Shown: positions 55,001 through 63,746 of the stretch, piece by piece
Numbering within the stretch: the stretch's first letter is position 1
How the letters are laid out: every line of letters starts with the position of its first letter
Source of the DNA: CAZQYC01 sp964597495
GTDB lineage: Bacteria > Pseudomonadota > Gammaproteobacteria > Steroidobacterales > Steroidobacteraceae
NCBI GenBank assembly: GCA_964597495.1
Contig: CAZQYC010000004.1
Coordinates: 28,304-92,303 of the forward strand
DNA: 64,000 nt
Reading direction: 5' to 3'
Made by a program: the position numbers and the translations under genes
Notes under the pieces: model-generated
Databases searched by the model: none
What the model was told of the DNA's origin: nothing
Seen by the model: only the letters and a program-made list of their open reading frames with translations

Positions 55001-55708
55001 TTACATTCCCCGAAACTGGGATTGATGAGACTTGCTTACGCTAAACGGCTCACTCACGTTGTGCATGCGGACGAACATTTCGCCCTCGCTGCCGCGTTCC
55101 ACTCGGTCTATATGGCGGATATTCACGATCACGCTTCGACTGATTTGCCGAAATAGTTCCGGATCCAGCGTGCGCATTAACTCTATTAACGAGGGGCGAA
55201 TGAACGCCTCCCGTTCCTGAGTAACGAGGCGCGTATATTTGCTGTCGGATTGGAAATAAATCACTTCGTTGGTCGCGAAAAATCGAAGTTGCTGCGCCGA
55301 CGTTGCTTGAATCCAGGTTAAAGGCCTGACGCCGCCGTCCCGCACCGCCGCAGTCACTCGCTCCTTCACTCGTTTTATCGTCGCGGTGAGTCGGGCAAGT
55401 TTGACGGGCTTTAGCAGGTAGTCCACGGCGCCTTGTTCGAAGGCGGCGATTGCATGCTCGTCAAAGGCAGTGACAAATACAACGTGGGTAAGTCCCTGCA
55501 CTCGCTCCGCCACTTCGATGCCGCTCATGTTCGGCATGCGTATGTCGAGAAAGGAAATATCCGGCGACAGACTTTCGATCGCCCGCAACGCGGATAGCCC
55601 GTCGCACGCCTCCTCGACAATGTGCAGCTCTGGCCACAATTGCAGGAGCAAATCTCGCAACTCGCGTCGCAATAGCGGTTCGTCATCGGCGATTAAGGCA
55701 GTGGCCAT
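55001..55708 (-). CDS. LytTR-family response regulator
   Basis: A 235-residue regulator. Receiver: acid pair in ALIADDEP, phospho-acceptor Asp55 (ISFLDIRMPNMSG), Lys100 (YLLKPVKL). A LytTR DNA-binding domain fills about 130-235 (LRFFATNEVIYFQSDSKYTRLVT, LFRQISRSVIVNIRHID). It lies two bases after its sensor kinase gene. Target genes unknown; an autoregulated operon is typical. Confidence 0.93.
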   Translation of the reverse strand: MATALIADDEPLLRRELRDLLLQLWPELHIVEEACDGLSALRAIESLSPDISFLDIRMPNMSGIEVAERVQGLTHVVFVTAFDEHAIAAFEQGAVDYLLKPVKLARLTATIKRVKERVTAAVRDGGVRPLTWIQATSAQQLRFFATNEVIYFQSDSKYTRLVTQEREAFIRPSLIELMRTLDPELFRQISRSVIVNIRHIDRVERGSEGEMFVRMHNVSEPFSVSKSHQSQFRGM

Positions 55709-55710
55709 CG

Positions 55711-56760
55711 TTAGTGCGGTATGAGTGGGATGTTGATCTTTGCGATAGTCCCTTGCGGCAATTGTGGATCGACGGTAAGCGTCGCGCTCGCTCCGTAGAA
55801 CGCTTCGAGGCGTTCACGAACGTTACGGATTCCGAGGCCATTGCCCTTGCCATCGGCGGAAGCGTTCTGCACGCCTATTCCATCGTCCATGATGACAACC
55901 AATATCGTCTTTCCCTCCGTGCATACTTCCACTCGAAGGGTGCCCCCGCTAGCCGACGGTTCCAATCCATGCGCAATAGCATTCTCCACCAAAGGCTGCA
56001 GCAGCAGCGGCGGCAATTCGGTCGTTCGCAATGCTTCCGGACAGACAATGGAAAAACTTAGACGATCTCTCATCCGAATCTGCATGATCGAAAGATAGTT
56101 CGCTATGAAGTCCAGTTCCTGCCCTATGCTCGATCGGGTCGTTCGCGATCGATTGAGCGCGCCTTGCATGAAATCCGCGAGATGATCGAGCATGGTCACG
56201 GCTGACGCGCCGTCTTGCTTGATCAGATATCTCAAATTCGCGAGCGTGTTCATCAGAAAATGCGGCTCGATCTGCGCCTGCAGTGCCTGCAACCTCGCCT
56301 CTGCAAGACGCCGCGTACTGTCCAAAACAATGTGTCGCTGGCGAAGGATCGCCGACGTTCCGATCGACCAGATAACGAAGATCGCAGCAAACACCGCGCC
56401 TTCCAACCATTCGGTCAACAGACGATTGACGTCTTGCAGCAACCACCAATTCGGCGCTACTGCTAGTAATGCGGATATTGCTCCGCCGATAACGACACCT
56501 AAACTACCCGCAGCGATCACGAAGCCCAGAGAGCGATTCGGATTCATTCCTGAAGCGAACGCCGCCAATACGAAAAATGCGCTCGCATATCCGAACCAGA
56601 GTTTCACTAGCATCACGAACGGCTCGGTCCATCCCACGAACCAATAAACTGCAACGGCGGTTGCCGCAAACGCCGCAATGGGGCCGATTTTTATGCCGCC
56701 GCTGAAATCATCCAGTAGATCGATTTCAACGGCGGCAGTCGATTGAACGTGATCCTTCAT
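55711..56760 (-). CDS. LytS/YehU-type sensor histidine kinase
   Basis: A 349-residue inner-membrane kinase with four hydrophobic segments in the first 140 residues, a His_kinase domain with His167 in the LytS-type motif QIEPHFLMNTLANLR, and an ATP-binding half (PPLLLQPLVENAIAHGLEP, GNGLGIRNVRERLEAFYG). No separate sensor domain is evident, so the membrane part probably senses. It is directly upstream of the LytTR regulator and three bases after a secreted protein gene. Confidence 0.93.
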   Translation of the reverse strand: MKDHVQSTAAVEIDLLDDFSGGIKIGPIAAFAATAVAVYWFVGWTEPFVMLVKLWFGYASAFFVLAAFASGMNPNRSLGFVIAAGSLGVVIGGAISALLAVAPNWWLLQDVNRLLTEWLEGAVFAAIFVIWSIGTSAILRQRHIVLDSTRRLAEARLQALQAQIEPHFLMNTLANLRYLIKQDGASAVTMLDHLADFMQGALNRSRTTRSSIGQELDFIANYLSIMQIRMRDRLSFSIVCPEALRTTELPPLLLQPLVENAIAHGLEPSASGGTLRVEVCTEGKTILVVIMDDGIGVQNASADGKGNGLGIRNVRERLEAFYGASATLTVDPQLPQGTIAKINIPLIPH

Positions 56761-56763
56761 CGA

Positions 56764-57339
56764 TCACTGACTCAGATCCAAGTTCATGGGTTTGCGTTTC
56801 GAAGCCAAAGCCATACCGGTCACCGCAACTTCGTTGCCCACCACGTCTACCTTGATGTCGTCCATCCATAGGCGGCCACCGCCTTCGAGGAGCATTCCAA
56901 ACGCAATGCCGGCTGCATCGTTCGCCACATCTAAAGTCACCTCATAGCGGTTCCAGTTTTTGGTGCCCCTAATGGGACGGCTTTGCATGTTGTCGAATGC
57001 AATTGCGGGGGACTTATCGCCATCTATTCGCATCCAAAGCCCGCCCCACTTTTCAACCGAGTCGGCGCGAACGGATGCCGAAAATCGAACTCTTTGCCCG
57101 CGATACTCCTGAGCGCCGAATTGCTGCATGACGGTTACGAACCCCGTTTCGTTCGTATTGCACTTTAGCGCAAGACTCCGTTGCCCACGGGAAACGACCA
57201 GGGAATCTGTCGCAGCGGCGCAATTTTGCTTTGCCGTGCCGTCGCCGGCTCGCAACCATCCTTCCGGCAGCTTGCCGGGTTCATTCGCCATCGCGATCGC
57301 TGCCGCCATCACTGCGCCAACCAATACTTTGTACTTCAT
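56764..57339 (-). CDS. Secreted protein of unknown function co-transcribed with LytS/LytR
   Basis: A 191-residue exported protein: signal peptide (VLVGAVMAAAIAMA), then a beta-sandwich-like domain with GFVTVMQQFGAQEYRGQRVRFSASVRADSVEKWGGLWMRIDGD, AFDNMQSRPIRGTKNWNRYEVTLDVANDAAGIAFGMLLEGGGRLWMDDI. This segment also occurs fused to or beside regulators in other bacteria and resembles carbohydrate-binding jelly-rolls. AGGAG lies upstream of the ATG. Being first in the operon, it may be a sensor accessory. Function unknown. Confidence 0.85.
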   Translation of the reverse strand: MKYKVLVGAVMAAAIAMANEPGKLPEGWLRAGDGTAKQNCAAATDSLVVSRGQRSLALKCNTNETGFVTVMQQFGAQEYRGQRVRFSASVRADSVEKWGGLWMRIDGDKSPAIAFDNMQSRPIRGTKNWNRYEVTLDVANDAAGIAFGMLLEGGGRLWMDDIKVDVVGNEVAVTGMALASKRKPMNLDLSQ

Positions 57340-57558
57340 ACCGATCTCCTAGGCTTGATACTAACCGCAGATCGATCCTAGCCAACGTCCTGCTCGCCTT
57401 CTCGTTGCCTACGACCAGCCGAGCTTTTTCCGCTTCCAACCCAGCCTTTTATGCGACAAAAGTATTTTTGCGAAACGCCGGCGGAAAGTTATCTTGTGCT
57501 AACGAGGATCTCTCCCGCCTCGGACGCCGGTCTCGACGACAGCATGTCCGCGCGTTTG

Positions 57559-59409
57559 CTAGCGGTAGCCTTTTGCTTGCAGCGAAAACAAGTGCGCGTA
57601 GTGGCCGTTTAGGTGCATCAATTCCTCGTGATTGCCGCGCTCGATGATGTGCCCTTCCTGAAGAACGACAATCTGATCCGCCATGCGTACCGTCGAAAAA
57701 CGATGTGAAATCAGAATGGCGATCTTATTGGCGGTGAGATTCCGAAAGTGTTCGAAGATTTGCGCCTCGGCGCCGGCATCCATAGCGGCAGTCGGTTCGT
57801 CCAGCACCAGCACATCGGCTTGAGTTCGCATGAATGCCCGCGATAAGGCGATCTTCTGCCACTGACCGCCGGAGAGTTCGCGGCCTTCTTTGAACCACTT
57901 GCCGAGTTGAGTTTTATAACCCTGCGGCAACGTGGCGATGATCGGCGCCGCCAACCCTTTTTCCGAGGCCTCTTCCCACCGAGTTTGATCCTCGAAGTAA
58001 CGAACGTCGCCTGCGCCGACGTTCTCGCCGACCATGAGTTGATAGCGCGCAAAATCCTGGAAGATCACGCCGATACGCTGTCTGAGCGCGCCCTCCTCCC
58101 ACTCCTGAAGATCGCGGCCGTCGAGCAGAATGCGCCCGGAACTCGGCGAATAAAGTCGCGTAAGCAATTTGATCAACGTGGTTTTGCCGGAGCCGTTTTC
58201 GCCCACTAACGCCAGCGACTCACCCGGCTTCACGTGCAAATCGATATCGATCAAGGTCGCTTGCGATGCGCCCGGATAGGTAAAACTCACGTGCTCGAAG
58301 CGAATTCCGTCGCTCGCATCGGGTCCCTTCGCCAGGGTGCCCTTATGTTCCGCGACCGGCGTTTCGAGATATTCGTAAAGCGTCGAGAGATAGAGATTGT
58401 CTTCGTACATCCCGCCGATGGCCGAGAGGCTTGCCGAGACGGCCGATTGTCCCTGGCGAAATAACATGAGATACATGGTCATCTGGCCGAGCGTAATACG
58501 AGTCGCCACGGCGGCGAGCGCCGTCCAAGCATAGGCGCCGTAGAGCGCGAACGTGCCTAAGAGTCCGAGCAGGAACCCCCAGGTATCGCGCCGCACGGTC
58601 AGGTCGCGATCGGCCTTGTAGAGCTTCTCGTAAATATCGCGATAGCGCTGCAGCAACAACGGACCGAGCCCGAATAGCTTCACTTCCTTCGCGTTATCCT
58701 CGCGCGCCATGACCGATTCCAAATACATCTGCATGCGTGTTTCCGGCGAGCGCCAGCGAAACAGCCGGAACGCGTCGCCCGAGAATTTGGTTTCCGCGAT
58801 GAAGGCAGGCACGCCGCATCCCACCAAGATCACGACTGCCCAAGCGGAGAAATGAATGAGCAGCGCGCCGTAGCTGATAAGCGAAACTAAATTTTGCAGT
58901 AGACCGAACGTTCGCATGACCAGCGATAGCGGACGGACCGAAGCTTCGCGGCGCGCGCGGGTGAGCTTGTCGTAGAACTCGGAATCCTCGAATTGCGCCA
59001 GCTCTAACGTGAGCGCCTTCTCCAGAATCATCACGTTGACGCGCTGTCCCAATTGAGCGCGCAGCAACGATTGGCACAGCGAGATAGCGCGTTGTGCGGC
59101 CGCAAGCAGCGCGACAAGCACGCCTTCCAAGGCAACCCACTCGATCACCAGACGCGTGGCACTCTCGGTCGGAACTCGCGTGGCAATAACGACCGCATCG
59201 ACAAGGCGCGCCCCAATCAAAGCGATGCCGGCCGGAAGACAACCGGCTACCAGCGTAAGCAGGGCCAGCGAAACGCTAAGCGTCGGACTGGTCGTCCATA
59301 CCAGTTCAAGCGCGCGCTTACTGTAACGAAAGACCGAAAAAAATCCGCGCCCGGCAGGCAGGGACACTCCGTTTGCTGTCCGGCTAGCCGGCGTCGTTAC
59401 GCGATGCAC
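57559..59409 (-). CDS. ABC transporter, fused permease and ATPase
   Basis: A 616-residue exporter half-transporter: six helices in the first 340 residues, then the ATPase with Walker A (GENGSGKTT), signature ELSGGQWQK, Walker B VLVLDEPTAAMD and the H-loop ISHRF. It should act as a homodimer. The type resembles peptide, lipid or siderophore exporters; substrate unknown. The start is a GTG at 59409, 12 bases after the VOC-family stop, with only a weak ribosome site. The first 25 residues are variable. Confidence 0.92.
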   Translation of the reverse strand: MHRVTTPASRTANGVSLPAGRGFFSVFRYSKRALELVWTTSPTLSVSLALLTLVAGCLPAGIALIGARLVDAVVIATRVPTESATRLVIEWVALEGVLVALLAAAQRAISLCQSLLRAQLGQRVNVMILEKALTLELAQFEDSEFYDKLTRARREASVRPLSLVMRTFGLLQNLVSLISYGALLIHFSAWAVVILVGCGVPAFIAETKFSGDAFRLFRWRSPETRMQMYLESVMAREDNAKEVKLFGLGPLLLQRYRDIYEKLYKADRDLTVRRDTWGFLLGLLGTFALYGAYAWTALAAVATRITLGQMTMYLMLFRQGQSAVSASLSAIGGMYEDNLYLSTLYEYLETPVAEHKGTLAKGPDASDGIRFEHVSFTYPGASQATLIDIDLHVKPGESLALVGENGSGKTTLIKLLTRLYSPSSGRILLDGRDLQEWEEGALRQRIGVIFQDFARYQLMVGENVGAGDVRYFEDQTRWEEASEKGLAAPIIATLPQGYKTQLGKWFKEGRELSGGQWQKIALSRAFMRTQADVLVLDEPTAAMDAGAEAQIFEHFRNLTANKIAILISHRFSTVRMADQIVVLQEGHIIERGNHEELMHLNGHYAHLFSLQAKGYR

Positions 59410-59421
59410 AAAGGTTTGTGA

Positions 59422-59928
59422 CTAATGGTTCTCCACCAATTCGATCACATAGCCGTCGGGATCGGACACAAAGGCGTAGCTCAAATTCAGTTTCTCGACG
59501 AGTGTCGGCTCGATCGTTACTTTTGCGCCGTTAGCCTTGAGATGCGCGATAAGGCCCGACATGTCCTTTACGGTCAAGATGTAGCGATGATAGCCGTCGG
59601 CATGCGTGTAAGGCTCCGTCCGCTTGGGGTTATGCAGTAGAAGAATGCCCGCGTCGTTGTTAGGATCGCCATAGCCGAGCAACACTTCCAGAACGCCGTT
59701 CGCCAGGGGAATGCGCGTCCGTTCCGTCATGCCAAGCACGTCTTTGTAGAACTTGAGCGATCGATCCAAGTCGAGAACGCGAAATGCCACGTAGGAGAGC
59801 CGCGGCAGTCGATCGGTCACGACAGGTTGCTTCGCCACGGCAGCAGCATCCGCTGCCCACGTTGACGAAGAAAAGATCGACGAAGAGCAGGCCATCATGG
59901 CAATGGAAACCAAAAGTACTTTACGCAT
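59422..59928 (-). CDS. Exported VOC-family protein (glyoxalase I-like)
   Basis: A 168-residue protein with a signal peptide (VLLVSIAMMACSSSIFSSSTWAA) before a complete glyoxalase I-like VOC domain: YVAFRVLDLDRSLKFYKDVLGMTERTRIP, EPYTHADGYHRYILTVKDM, FVSDPDGYVIELVENH. Metal ligands (His, Glu, His, Glu type) appear present. Export is unusual for a glyoxalase, whose substrate is normally cytosolic; a periplasmic or lipid-linked role is an inference. GGGGGA precedes the ATG. Confidence 0.88.
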   Translation of the reverse strand: MRKVLLVSIAMMACSSSIFSSSTWAADAAAVAKQPVVTDRLPRLSYVAFRVLDLDRSLKFYKDVLGMTERTRIPLANGVLEVLLGYGDPNNDAGILLLHNPKRTEPYTHADGYHRYILTVKDMSGLIAHLKANGAKVTIEPTLVEKLNLSYAFVSDPDGYVIELVENH

Positions 59929-59957
59929 TTATCCCCCTAGATTAAGTAGACCGCGGT

Positions 59958-60431
59958 TCACTTGGCGCCTTTAGCAACGAGCAAACCCAACGTTTCCGCA
60001 ATGTAGGCCGGTTTCGATTCGCCTTCGATCTCCATCGTTTTCTCCTGAGTGCACAGCAAACGGCCCGGGCTCTTTTCGACGATAGCGGTGATTTTGCTGT
60101 GGATGCGCACGCGCTTTCCCGATTTCACCTGCGAAAGAAACCGTACGCGGTCCAAGCCGTAATTCAAGCTCATCGCCACATCGGAAATGTGCGGGAAGTC
60201 CGCGGGCCGATGTCCGGCTAGGAGCGATAAACTCAAGAAGCCGTGCGCGATCGTGCTCCCGATCGGCAGTTCGCGTTTGGCGCGTTCGATGTCCACGTGA
60301 ATGAATTGATGATCGTCGGTGCAGTCCGCAAATTTATTGATGCGATCTTGATCGATGGTGAACCACTCGGTAGGCGCAAGCTGTCTTCCAACCCAACCCT
60401 TAAATTGTTCGAGCGTAATGGTATCGGTCAC
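59958..60431 (-). CDS. MaoC-family (R)-specific enoyl-CoA hydratase-like protein
   Basis: A 157-residue single hot-dog domain. The hydratase 2 motif FADCTDDHQFIHVDIERA has the catalytic Asp and His. The segment GSTIAHGFLSLSLLAG forms the substrate tunnel. It probably acts on trans-2-enoyl-CoA in fatty acid or polyhydroxyalkanoate metabolism. The start is a GTG at 60431. A heptad element lies just upstream of its promoter. Confidence 0.9.
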   Translation of the reverse strand: MTDTITLEQFKGWVGRQLAPTEWFTIDQDRINKFADCTDDHQFIHVDIERAKRELPIGSTIAHGFLSLSLLAGHRPADFPHISDVAMSLNYGLDRVRFLSQVKSGKRVRIHSKITAIVEKSPGRLLCTQEKTMEIEGESKPAYIAETLGLLVAKGAK

Positions 60432-60477
60432 GGGAGTATCTCGGAATTACGGTGGGCGGTAATCGTAATGCATAAGA

Positions 60478-60587
60478 ACAGCTACTAGCTACTAGCTATT
60501 AGCCACTAGCCAGAAAAGACAATGCAAAGAGCGCGTCGACGTACGCTTCGAACTTCTTGCTAACGGCTAGTTGCTAGTAGCCTCTAC
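60478..60587. repeat. CTAG heptad inverted-arm element, copy 3
   Basis: CTAG at 60485 and 60492, TTAG at 60499 (decayed) and CTAG at 60506 keep exact 7-bp spacing. The opposite arm has CTAA at 60560, CTAG at 60567 and 60574, then CCTC at 60581 in the same register. The spacer holds GCGTCGACGTACGC. It lies between the divergent MaoC and OsmC genes. Confidence 0.78.
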
Positions 60588-60652
60588 TAAACGCTTGCGC
60601 ACTCTGCGCGACGTCACTAGTCTTTCGGCAGGTTAAACGGCGGAGTGTGCGG

Positions 60653-61075
60653 ATGAAAGCGCGGGTGAAGTGGGTTCAGGACGTCATGTTCGTCGGCGAG
60701 GCCGGTTCGGGGCATGCCCTCGTCATCGACGGCGCGCCGGAAGCCGGCGGCAGGAACATGGGATTTCGACCGATGGAACTCATGTTGCTCGGACTCGGAA
60801 GCTGCAGTGCCTTCGACGTGCTCATGATTCTCAAGCGCGGTCGCGAGCAGGTAACCGATTGCGTCGTCGAACTCGATGGCCAGCGCGCCGATACCGATCC
60901 GAAGGTCTATACCGCCGTGGAGTTGGTTTACAAAGTATCGGGAAAGAATCTCGATCGAAACAAAGTCGAACGTGCCGTACATTTGTCGGCGGAGAAGTAC
61001 TGCTCCGCCTCGAAGATGTTCGGGATGACGGCGACACTTACGCATAGGATTGAAATTACCGAAGCGCCCATTTAA
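60653..61075 (+). CDS. OsmC-family peroxiredoxin-like protein
   Basis: A 140-residue OsmC/YhfA-type protein. The two reactive cysteines are in GLGSCSAFDVLMIL and EKYCSASKMFG, as in OsmC/Ohr. I prefer the ATG at 60653; the frame opens two codons earlier with GTG. The fold suggests peroxide reduction or stress response; the YhfA branch has no proven activity. It converges with the fructosamine-kinase-like gene. Confidence 0.9.
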   Translation: MKARVKWVQDVMFVGEAGSGHALVIDGAPEAGGRNMGFRPMELMLLGLGSCSAFDVLMILKRGREQVTDCVVELDGQRADTDPKVYTAVELVYKVSGKNLDRNKVERAVHLSAEKYCSASKMFGMTATLTHRIEITEAPI

Positions 61076-61096
61076 TGCACAAGTAACGCGCAAACT

Positions 61097-61990
61097 TCAA
61101 TGCCCCAATTCGGACAGCAAGCGCTCCACCATGGCGCTCGCTTGCGGTAGATAACGTGCGCCGAATAGATTGAAATGATTGAGCACGTGGTAGAGGTTGT
61201 AGAGTTCGGTACGTTGCTGCCAGCCGTCGGATAACGGCCACGCGTCTTGATAGGCCGCGTAGAAATCAGTCGAAAACCCGTCGAATAGCCTGGTCATGGC
61301 CAAGTCGCATTCGCGATCGCCGTAGTACACGGCCGGATCGAAGATGACCGGCGTACCGGTCGAATCACTGGAGTAGTTGCCGCTCCAGAGATCGCCGTGA
61401 AGGAGCGATGCAGCCGGCGTGTACGAAACAAAGAAGGCGTCGATCAGCGTCGAGAGCAAGGCCGCACGCTCAATGAAGGCGTCGTCAATTTCCTTGTGGG
61501 CGACTTTTTGCTCGGCGAGATTCAATTGCGCTTCGAGGCGATGCTCGCGCCAGAAGTTAACCCAGCTTCGCGACCAGAAATTGATTTGCGGCGTTGCGCC
61601 CAGGTAGTTGGGCTGCTTGAAACCGAATACCGGCTTGATGAGGCGATGTTGGGCAGCCAGCAATTTTCCCAATCTCGCATCGGCTGCACTCGATGGCGTT
61701 AATTTCATCCATTCGAGAATAAGCAGTGCTCGTTCGTTACTGACGCCGACACCAAGCACCTCTGGAATGCGAATCGCCTTTGCCGCTCGCAATTCGTTTA
61801 ATCCCGTCGCTTCGGCTTCGAATCGATCGAGCTCGCTTGCCGGCGCCGCTTTGACGAAAATCGAACCGGTCGAAATTTCGTAGCGATAGCACTCGGCTGT
61901 GCAACCGCCCGTCCCCCGCTCGGCAGGAAACGGCAGTACCGACGTACTGAGGAGCGCCGCGATTCCGGAACGGATCGCGGCATCGCTCAT
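61097..61990 (-). CDS. Fructosamine kinase-family protein
   Basis: A 297-residue small-molecule kinase with an aminoglycoside-phosphotransferase-like fold. Features: SIFVKAAP (ATP-binding lysine), LILEWMKL, SLLHGDLWSGNY (catalytic loop, Asp in HGDLW), and IFDPAVYYGDRECDLAMTRLF (metal-binding DPA). It should repair glycated amines by phosphorylation. Its start codon overlaps the stop of the exonuclease gene by four bases. Confidence 0.92.
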   Translation of the reverse strand: MSDAAIRSGIAALLSTSVLPFPAERGTGGCTAECYRYEISTGSIFVKAAPASELDRFEAEATGLNELRAAKAIRIPEVLGVGVSNERALLILEWMKLTPSSAADARLGKLLAAQHRLIKPVFGFKQPNYLGATPQINFWSRSWVNFWREHRLEAQLNLAEQKVAHKEIDDAFIERAALLSTLIDAFFVSYTPAASLLHGDLWSGNYSSDSTGTPVIFDPAVYYGDRECDLAMTRLFDGFSTDFYAAYQDAWPLSDGWQQRTELYNLYHVLNHFNLFGARYLPQASAMVERLLSELGH

Positions 61991-62937
61991 GCAAGCGCTT
62001 TTGCGGCGATGCGCTTGGCCTGGTTGCGCAGCAGCGGTCCGAAGCCGAAGGTGTCGTAGAGTTTGGTCAGCGCGGCGATATCGAGGTGACGGCGACTGAG
62101 ATCAACTGCCTCGGCAGAGAGCGGCGCATCGCACGCAATTGCAGTCAACTTTCTAGCGAGATAAGCGGTTTCGCGATGCTCGCGCAGTTGTGCGACCACA
62201 AAACCGGCGTTGCGAATTTTAAGCTTGAGGACGGCATCGAGATTTTCGTAAAGATGCTCAAGCGACTCATAGTGCTTCAAGAGCATCGATGCAGTTTTCT
62301 TGCCGATGCCGGGCACTCCTTTAATATTGTCGACGGCATCGCCAGTCAGCGCGAGAAAGTCAGCCATGCGTTCCGGCAACACGCCGAAGCGCTCGGCGAT
62401 GCGATCGTATTCGTAACGCTCCTCCGCGATGTAATCCCAGTACACGTCCCCGGGCCGAATGAGTTGGGATAAATCCTTGTCGCGCGTCACGAGAACGGTG
62501 CGCCGGCCGCCGAGACGGGCACGCATCGCCAAGGTTCCGATTAAATCGTCGGCCTCGTATTCGTGACTTGAGAAATCGGCGATTCCGTACGCACGACAGA
62601 GTTCGCGACACCAGGAAAATTGACGCTGCAATTCGAGCGGAGCCGGTTCGCGATTGGCCTTGTAGGCCGGATAGAGCTGGTTGCGGAACGAGGTCGTCAA
62701 ACTTTGATCGAACGCAATGGCAATGTGAGTCGGAGATTCATGCTCCAAAAGATCGCCCAGAAACCGTCCGAAGCCGTGCACTGCGTTGACAGGCTGCCCG
62801 TCTCCGTCGGTCAATGCCATGGGGACGGAGTAATACGCGCGGAAGATGAAGACTGACGCGTCGACCAGATAGAGTGCTTCCGCACTCTGAGACTGCGGAC
62901 TGTAGGTTGTAGGCTGTAGGGCAGGAGTAGGAGACAA
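61987..62937 (-). CDS. 5'-3' exonuclease (PolA N-terminal/Xni-like), disrupted 5' end
   Basis: A flap-endonuclease family protein with ALYLVDASVFIFRAYYS, VTRDKDLSQL, GDAVDNIKGVPGIGKKTAS, and a helix-hairpin-helix. The domain begins abruptly at about 62875, and no ATG or GTG precedes it in frame. The nearest usable start is a TTG at 62937, inside a TGTAGGN heptad element. That would add 20 element-derived residues (MSPTPALQPTTYSP...). The frame continues open upstream into the HNH gene. It may be active if translated; the original start seems to have been replaced. It duplicates the 5' nuclease of polA. Confidence 0.82.
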   Translation of the reverse strand: MSPTPALQPTTYSPQSQSAEALYLVDASVFIFRAYYSVPMALTDGDGQPVNAVHGFGRFLGDLLEHESPTHIAIAFDQSLTTSFRNQLYPAYKANREPAPLELQRQFSWCRELCRAYGIADFSSHEYEADDLIGTLAMRARLGGRRTVLVTRDKDLSQLIRPGDVYWDYIAEERYEYDRIAERFGVLPERMADFLALTGDAVDNIKGVPGIGKKTASMLLKHYESLEHLYENLDAVLKLKIRNAGFVVAQLREHRETAYLARKLTAIACDAPLSAEAVDLSRRHLDIAALTKLYDTFGFGPLLRNQAKRIAAKALA

Positions 62938-62990
62938 GATTTTTCCGAGGTGTAGCGTTCTTCCTAACAGTCTACAGCCTACGGCCCAAG
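62887..62990. repeat. TGTAGGN heptad inverted-arm element
   Basis: Left arm units of 7 bp: TGCGGAC (62894), TGTAGGT (62901), TGTAGGC (62908), TGTAGGG (62915). The opposite arm read on the minus strand has CGTAGGC, TGTAGAC, TGTTAGG (62983 down to 62963), again exactly 7 bp apart. The spacer is about 40 bases. Same design as the CTAG elements with a different unit; it overlaps the exonuclease start. Confidence 0.8.
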
Positions 62991-62999
62991 GCCTCTCGG

Positions 63000-63629
63000 C
63001 TATGCAGCGAGAGATTTCAGACGCGCATGCAACGGGCTGCTCCGCGGGAAGTGAGCAAGCAAGTATTCCATTTGATCGGCCAGCACGCGGCGACCTTTCA
63101 AGTAAATGTATTCCGCGTAAGTCGGCGTGAACGGCACGGCGATCAATTGCATGCCCGCCTGCTCCGGCGTCCGCCATGCCTTCGCGTTATTACAGCTTCG
63201 ACACGCCGTCACGACGTTCATCCAAGTATCGCGGCCACCCTGGCTTAAGGGACGGATGTGATCACGTGACAACTGATTCGACGGAAAACGACCGCCGCAG
63301 TACAAGCACAAGTGCGCATCGCGGCGGAAGAGCGTTTGATTGTTGAGCGGCGGCACGTAGTCGCCTCGCAGATTTCCGGGGTTATGGCTGTGACCCAACG
63401 TCGCCACGATGGAATTGACCTCCACGATCGTGCGCTTACCGGTTTTGGCGTTGGTGCCGCCCATTAAGGTGTACATGCGGGAACCGCAGGTGTAGGCGAT
63501 CTGCTCCATATGCTGCAGCCGCACCGCATCCCGGTAGTCGATCCATTCGAGTGGCATACCGGAAATATCGGTTCGCAGAATTTCCTGCGAAAGACTGACT
63601 TGGCTCGGGCCAGATTGAGTAACGCTCAT
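63000..63629 (-). CDS. HNH endonuclease
   Basis: A 209-residue protein with a C-terminal HNH module: LCLYCGGRF, LSRDHIRPLSQGGRDTWMNVVTACRSCNNAKAWR, with paired CxxC for zinc and the His-Asn-His catalytic set. The N-terminal 95 residues are of unknown fold. The ATG at 63629 has AAAGGTG upstream. Relatives of this size are widespread as stand-alone chromosomal genes near metabolic genes, and not obviously part of a restriction or phage system. Its role is unknown. Confidence 0.87.
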   Translation of the reverse strand: MSVTQSGPSQVSLSQEILRTDISGMPLEWIDYRDAVRLQHMEQIAYTCGSRMYTLMGGTNAKTGKRTIVEVNSIVATLGHSHNPGNLRGDYVPPLNNQTLFRRDAHLCLYCGGRFPSNQLSRDHIRPLSQGGRDTWMNVVTACRSCNNAKAWRTPEQAGMQLIAVPFTPTYAEYIYLKGRRVLADQMEYLLAHFPRSSPLHARLKSLAA

Positions 63630-63718
63630 CACGTACACCTTTGGAGTCCGTTATAAAACCTTACGAGACCTCTGTATGTGAAGTCCCCCAAGATTACGTG
63701 ATAAAGGTGTCAGGATTC

Positions 63719-63739
63719 AACGGCGGCAAGGCCGCCGTT
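63719..63739. repeat. Perfect hairpin between HNH gene and heptad element
   Basis: AACGGCGGC (63719-63727) and GCCGCCGTT (63731-63739) pair with a three-base loop. No T-run on either strand. It may weakly terminate leftward transcription from pntB. Confidence 0.55.
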
Positions 63740-63746
63740 TCAGCAA

